DNA from: Maribrevibacterium harenarium
GTDB lineage: Bacteria; Pseudomonadota; Gammaproteobacteria; Pseudomonadales; Marinomonadaceae
Length of the DNA: 35,778 nucleotides
NCBI RefSeq assembly: GCF_006385675.1
Contig: NZ_VFRR01000036.1
Location: 1 to 35,778 of the forward strand
Direction: 5' to 3'
Shown here: in pieces, positions 34,368-35,778 of the stretch
How positions within the stretch are numbered: position 1 is the stretch's first letter
Layout: each line of letters starts with the position of its first letter
Notes under the pieces: generated by a model
What the model was told of the DNA's origin: nothing
Seen by the model: only the letters and a program-made list of their open reading frames with translations
Database searches by the model: none
Position numbers and translations under genes: made by a program

Positions 34368-34616
34368 ATGAGTAATGCAGTTGACCAAGAGTTTGTCTCA
34401 AAGTCGCACTTCAAAGCGCGAGCACTAGAGTTTTTTCGACAAGTCGAAGCGTCTGGCGCTCCTGTTGTTGTTACCGATAAAGGTTTGCCAACGGTTGAAA
34501 TTCGTCGTTACAAAGCAGATCAGCGTTCTCCGTTAGCACGTCTAAAGGGGAGTGTAGTGGAGTACAAAAAGCCACTGGAGCCAATAGCTGACGAAGATTG
34601 GGAAATGCTGACATGA
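34368..34616 (+). CDS. Phd/YefM-like antitoxin
   Basis: An 82-residue antitoxin. The N-terminal domain (KSHFKARALEFFRQVEASGAPVVVTDKGLPTVEIRRY) matches the Phd/YefM DNA-binding fold, with the strand VVVTDKGLPTVEI typical of the family. The C-terminal tail KPLEPIADEDWEML is acidic and would bind the toxin. It overlaps the PIN toxin gene by ATGA. The palindrome just upstream is the likely operator. Confidence 0.88.
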   Translation: MSNAVDQEFVSKSHFKARALEFFRQVEASGAPVVVTDKGLPTVEIRRYKADQRSPLARLKGSVVEYKKPLEPIADEDWEMLT

Positions 34617-35014
34617 TTGTGTTGGATACCCATGCGTTGCTGTGGTGGGGAAATGGCGACGAGCAATTGTCCCAGCTTGCGTTGGAGGCAATCGAGCGAG
34701 AGTTGAACGCTGAAGATGGGATGATCCTGGTGTCTGCAATTACCGCTTGGGAAATCGCCATGTTGATCAATAAGGAGCGCTTGATATTGACCATGAGTGT
34801 GGACGATTGGCTACGCGCCGTTGGCGAGATTGACTGTGTCAAATTTGTGCCCATTGATAACGATATTGCGATTGAATCCACCCGTTTACCGGGTGAATTT
34901 CACAAGGATCCTGCCGACCGTATGATAGTTGCAATGGCGCGGCATTTTAACGCACCGTTAATCTCTGCTGATGAGAAGATCCGCAACTATAAGCATGTTA
35001 AAACGATCTGGTAA
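34613..35014 (+). CDS. PIN-domain toxin (VapC family)
   Basis: A 133-residue PIN-domain ribonuclease. Acidic residues are at D5 (MIVLDTHALLWW), the E of AITAWEIAML, the first D of KDPADRMIVAMA and the D of LISADEKI. This LDTHALLWW subgroup regularly pairs with Phd-like antitoxins. The start is ATG 34613, overlapping the antitoxin stop; the in-frame ATG at 34598 would overlap more and lacks the domain. It is unrelated in close sequence to the VapC at 7.6-8.0 kb and lies immediately next to an IS605-type element end. Confidence 0.92.
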   Translation: MIVLDTHALLWWGNGDEQLSQLALEAIERELNAEDGMILVSAITAWEIAMLINKERLILTMSVDDWLRAVGEIDCVKFVPIDNDIAIESTRLPGEFHKDPADRMIVAMARHFNAPLISADEKIRNYKHVKTIW

Positions 35015-35038
35015 GGATTTACCAAAATTGACGTAAAG

Positions 35039-35088
35039 CCCCGCAGCTTGCTGCGAGGGATGGATAGTCAAGCCTTCGAAGAAGGCTT
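35039..35088. repeat. Subterminal hairpins at the tnpA-side end of the IS605-type element
   Basis: Hairpin 1 (35039-35059) has a GC-rich stem of CCCC and GCAG against CTGC and GGGG-type bases, with a single bulged A at 35056, the imperfect palindrome form recognised by Y1 transposases. Hairpin 2 (35070-35077 with 35081-35088, loop GAA) is a perfect 8-bp stem overlapping the tnpA stop and may end tnpA transcription. Confidence 0.6.
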
Positions 35089-35434
35089 AATGCGGTCTAT
35101 CTTGTTGAGCCACGTATTGCTTCAGAACCTCCAGTGGCGCACCTTCTACAGAGCAAGCAAAATAACCACTGCTCCATAATGAATTTTTCCTCCACGCTAC
35201 TTGATTAAGATAAGGATGATGAAGCTTTAGCTCTCTGCCAGTCATACTTTTTAATACTTGAACAAGCCTAGAAACGGATATTGTAGGAGTGTACGAAACA
35301 ACTAGATGCACATGATCAGACTCTCCATTAAATGCAACTAAATCAGACTTTAATTTTAGGCATTCTCTTCTAATGATGGCCTCTGCGGTTATTAATACTT
35401 CATTGGTCAATTTTCTTTCTCTGTATTTCGTCAC
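35087..35434 (-). CDS. tnpA: IS200/IS605-family Y1 transposase TnpA, start uncertain
   Basis: A HUH single-strand transposase. HUH is visible as DHVHLVV, the catalytic tyrosine as the Y of LKQYVAQQ, and WSSGYFACSVEG is typical of the family. The GTG at 35434 is the only standard start, but it lies inside the conserved first strand. The same frame continues upstream as SSHSKYNLQAHIIF, homologous N-terminal sequence, as far as a TAA at 35480-35482, with no ATG, GTG or TTG. An ATG at 35488-35490 in another frame could reach it only through a frameshift. So the gene is either frameshifted or uses a non-standard start. It may be inactive. Confidence 0.8.
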   Translation of the reverse strand: MTKYRERKLTNEVLITAEAIIRRECLKLKSDLVAFNGESDHVHLVVSYTPTISVSRLVQVLKSMTGRELKLHHPYLNQVAWRKNSLWSSGYFACSVEGAPLEVLKQYVAQQDRPH

Positions 35435-35499
35435 AAAGATTATATGCGCTTGTAAATTGTATTTTGAGTGCGAGCTGTCTTATATGTCATGACAGCCTA

Positions 35500-35527
35500 T
35501 TGACTGTATGTTTGTACAGTGTAATTA
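35500..35527 (+). promoter_or_regulatory. tnpB promoter with embedded LexA-like SOS box
   Basis: TTGACT (-35, 35500-35505) and TAATTA (-10, 35522-35527) flank CTGTATGTTTGTACAG (35504-35519). That fits the gammaproteobacterial LexA operator form CTG-N10-CAG and sits between the two promoter boxes, as in the E. coli recA promoter. The predicted start site is about one base before the tnpB ATG, implying a leaderless or near-leaderless message. LexA control is inferred from the match. Confidence 0.55.
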
Positions 35528-35534
35528 TAGGTCA

Positions 35535-35778
35535 ATGAGCTTAACAACTGTTATTAAAATCAATATTGGTTCCCCTAATTCTTTGCAAACCGATTTGCGA
35601 AGGGAGTCAGCTCGACTCTGGAATAACATGGTTAAGCTTCATAAGTTCATACGAAAACGTCATTGGGGCTGGCCTTCTGCGGGTGACTTCGAGAAGCACT
35701 TCAAGGGCAAATACTCGCTACACAGTCAGACTATTCAAGCACTCATCAAGAAGTTTTTCGCCAATGTTGATACGGCCA
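35535..35778 (+). CDS. tnpB: TnpB RNA-guided nuclease, N-terminal part (runs off window)
   Basis: The frame is open from ATG 35535 to the window end, about 81 codons. It begins MSLTTVIKINIGSP and includes SARLWNNMVKLHKFIRKRH and HSQTIQALIKKFF. This matches the N-terminal part of TnpB/OrfB proteins, relatives of Cas12 nucleases that cut DNA guided by an RNA from the element's far end. The RuvC motifs and zinc finger would lie beyond the window. It is divergent from tnpA, the IS605 arrangement. An AGG lies just before the start but would fall outside a transcript from the predicted promoter. Confidence 0.75.
   Translation, partial: MSLTTVIKINIGSPNSLQTDLRRESARLWNNMVKLHKFIRKRHWGWPSAGDFEKHFKGKYSLHSQTIQALIKKFFANVDTA

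Larger units (their letters stand above)
35020..35778. mobile_element. IS200/IS605-family element (IS605-type, divergent tnpA/tnpB), partial
   Basis: A subterminal imperfect palindrome, a Y1 transposase gene on the minus strand and a divergent tnpB on the plus strand define the tnpA-side end of an IS605-type element. It continues past the window. The exact left boundary is uncertain; a TTAC tetranucleotide at 35019-35022, a target used by some family members, is a plausible flank. There are no terminal inverted repeats, as expected for this single-strand transposing family. Confidence 0.75.

Noticed and set aside
1..35778. CRISPR arrays, rRNA or tRNA genes
   Set aside because: No regularly spaced identical repeats with unique spacers, no rRNA-like conserved sequence and no cloverleaf with a T-loop signature were recognised by eye. 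A tRNA scan could still be run.

Overview
The window reads as chromosome of a marine-type gammaproteobacterium, most like the Oceanospirillales/Pseudomonas side of the class. This is inferred from protein style only: Rho beginning MNLTEL, a membrane Mqo in place of a soluble malate dehydrogenase, ETF-QO beginning MERE, Fre, LysO and NorM. No rRNA, tRNA or CRISPR array was recognised. Base composition is balanced across most of the window, with one clearly A+T-rich block at about 9.36-13.95 kb.

Layout. (1) 1-760: relic mobile DNA, with repeat clusters like an IS21-family end, a 5'-truncated RelA/SpoT synthetase-domain gene and a degenerate repeat block. (2) 0.76-9.3 kb: housekeeping genes fre, rho, ppx, a twin-CBS protein, mqo and a YfcL-like protein, then a VapBC toxin-antitoxin pair and the lysine exporter lysO. 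(3) 9.36-13.95 kb: an A+T-rich signalling island holding an SCO1-like thiol/copper protein translationally coupled to a chemoreceptor with a His-rich membrane sensor, then a GGDEF-EAL protein and a convergent GlxA-type AraC regulator. (4) 14.2-16.0 kb: a MATE pump and a hotdog thioesterase. (5) 16.1-29.3 kb: a single-strand catabolic cluster with a complete branched-chain-type ABC importer (livG, livF, binding protein, livH, livM), 3-hydroxyacyl-CoA dehydrogenase, enoyl-CoA hydratase, acyl-CoA ligase, EtfB, EtfA, acyl-CoA dehydrogenase and ETF-ubiquinone oxidoreductase. (6) 29.5-34.3 kb: a divergent hybrid sensor kinase with a double Cache domain, an OmpR-type regulator and an acetyl-CoA acetyltransferase. 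(7) 34.3-35.8 kb: a Phd/VapC toxin-antitoxin pair, then the tnpA side of an IS605-type element with divergent tnpA and tnpB, tnpB running off the window.

How it fits together. Regions 5 and 6 look like one metabolic module: a periplasmic carboxylate is sensed and imported, activated to a CoA thioester, oxidised by the FAD dehydrogenase with electrons passing through ETF and ETF-QO to ubiquinone, hydrated, dehydrogenated and cleaved by the thiolase. The substrate is unknown; the ligase and dehydrogenase resemble the DmdB/DmdC families, so a methylthio, aryl-alkyl or short branched acid is plausible.

Most worth following up: the SCO/His-rich-chemoreceptor/c-di-GMP island with paired direct repeats in its promoter region, and a LexA-like box between the -35 and -10 of the tnpB promoter.
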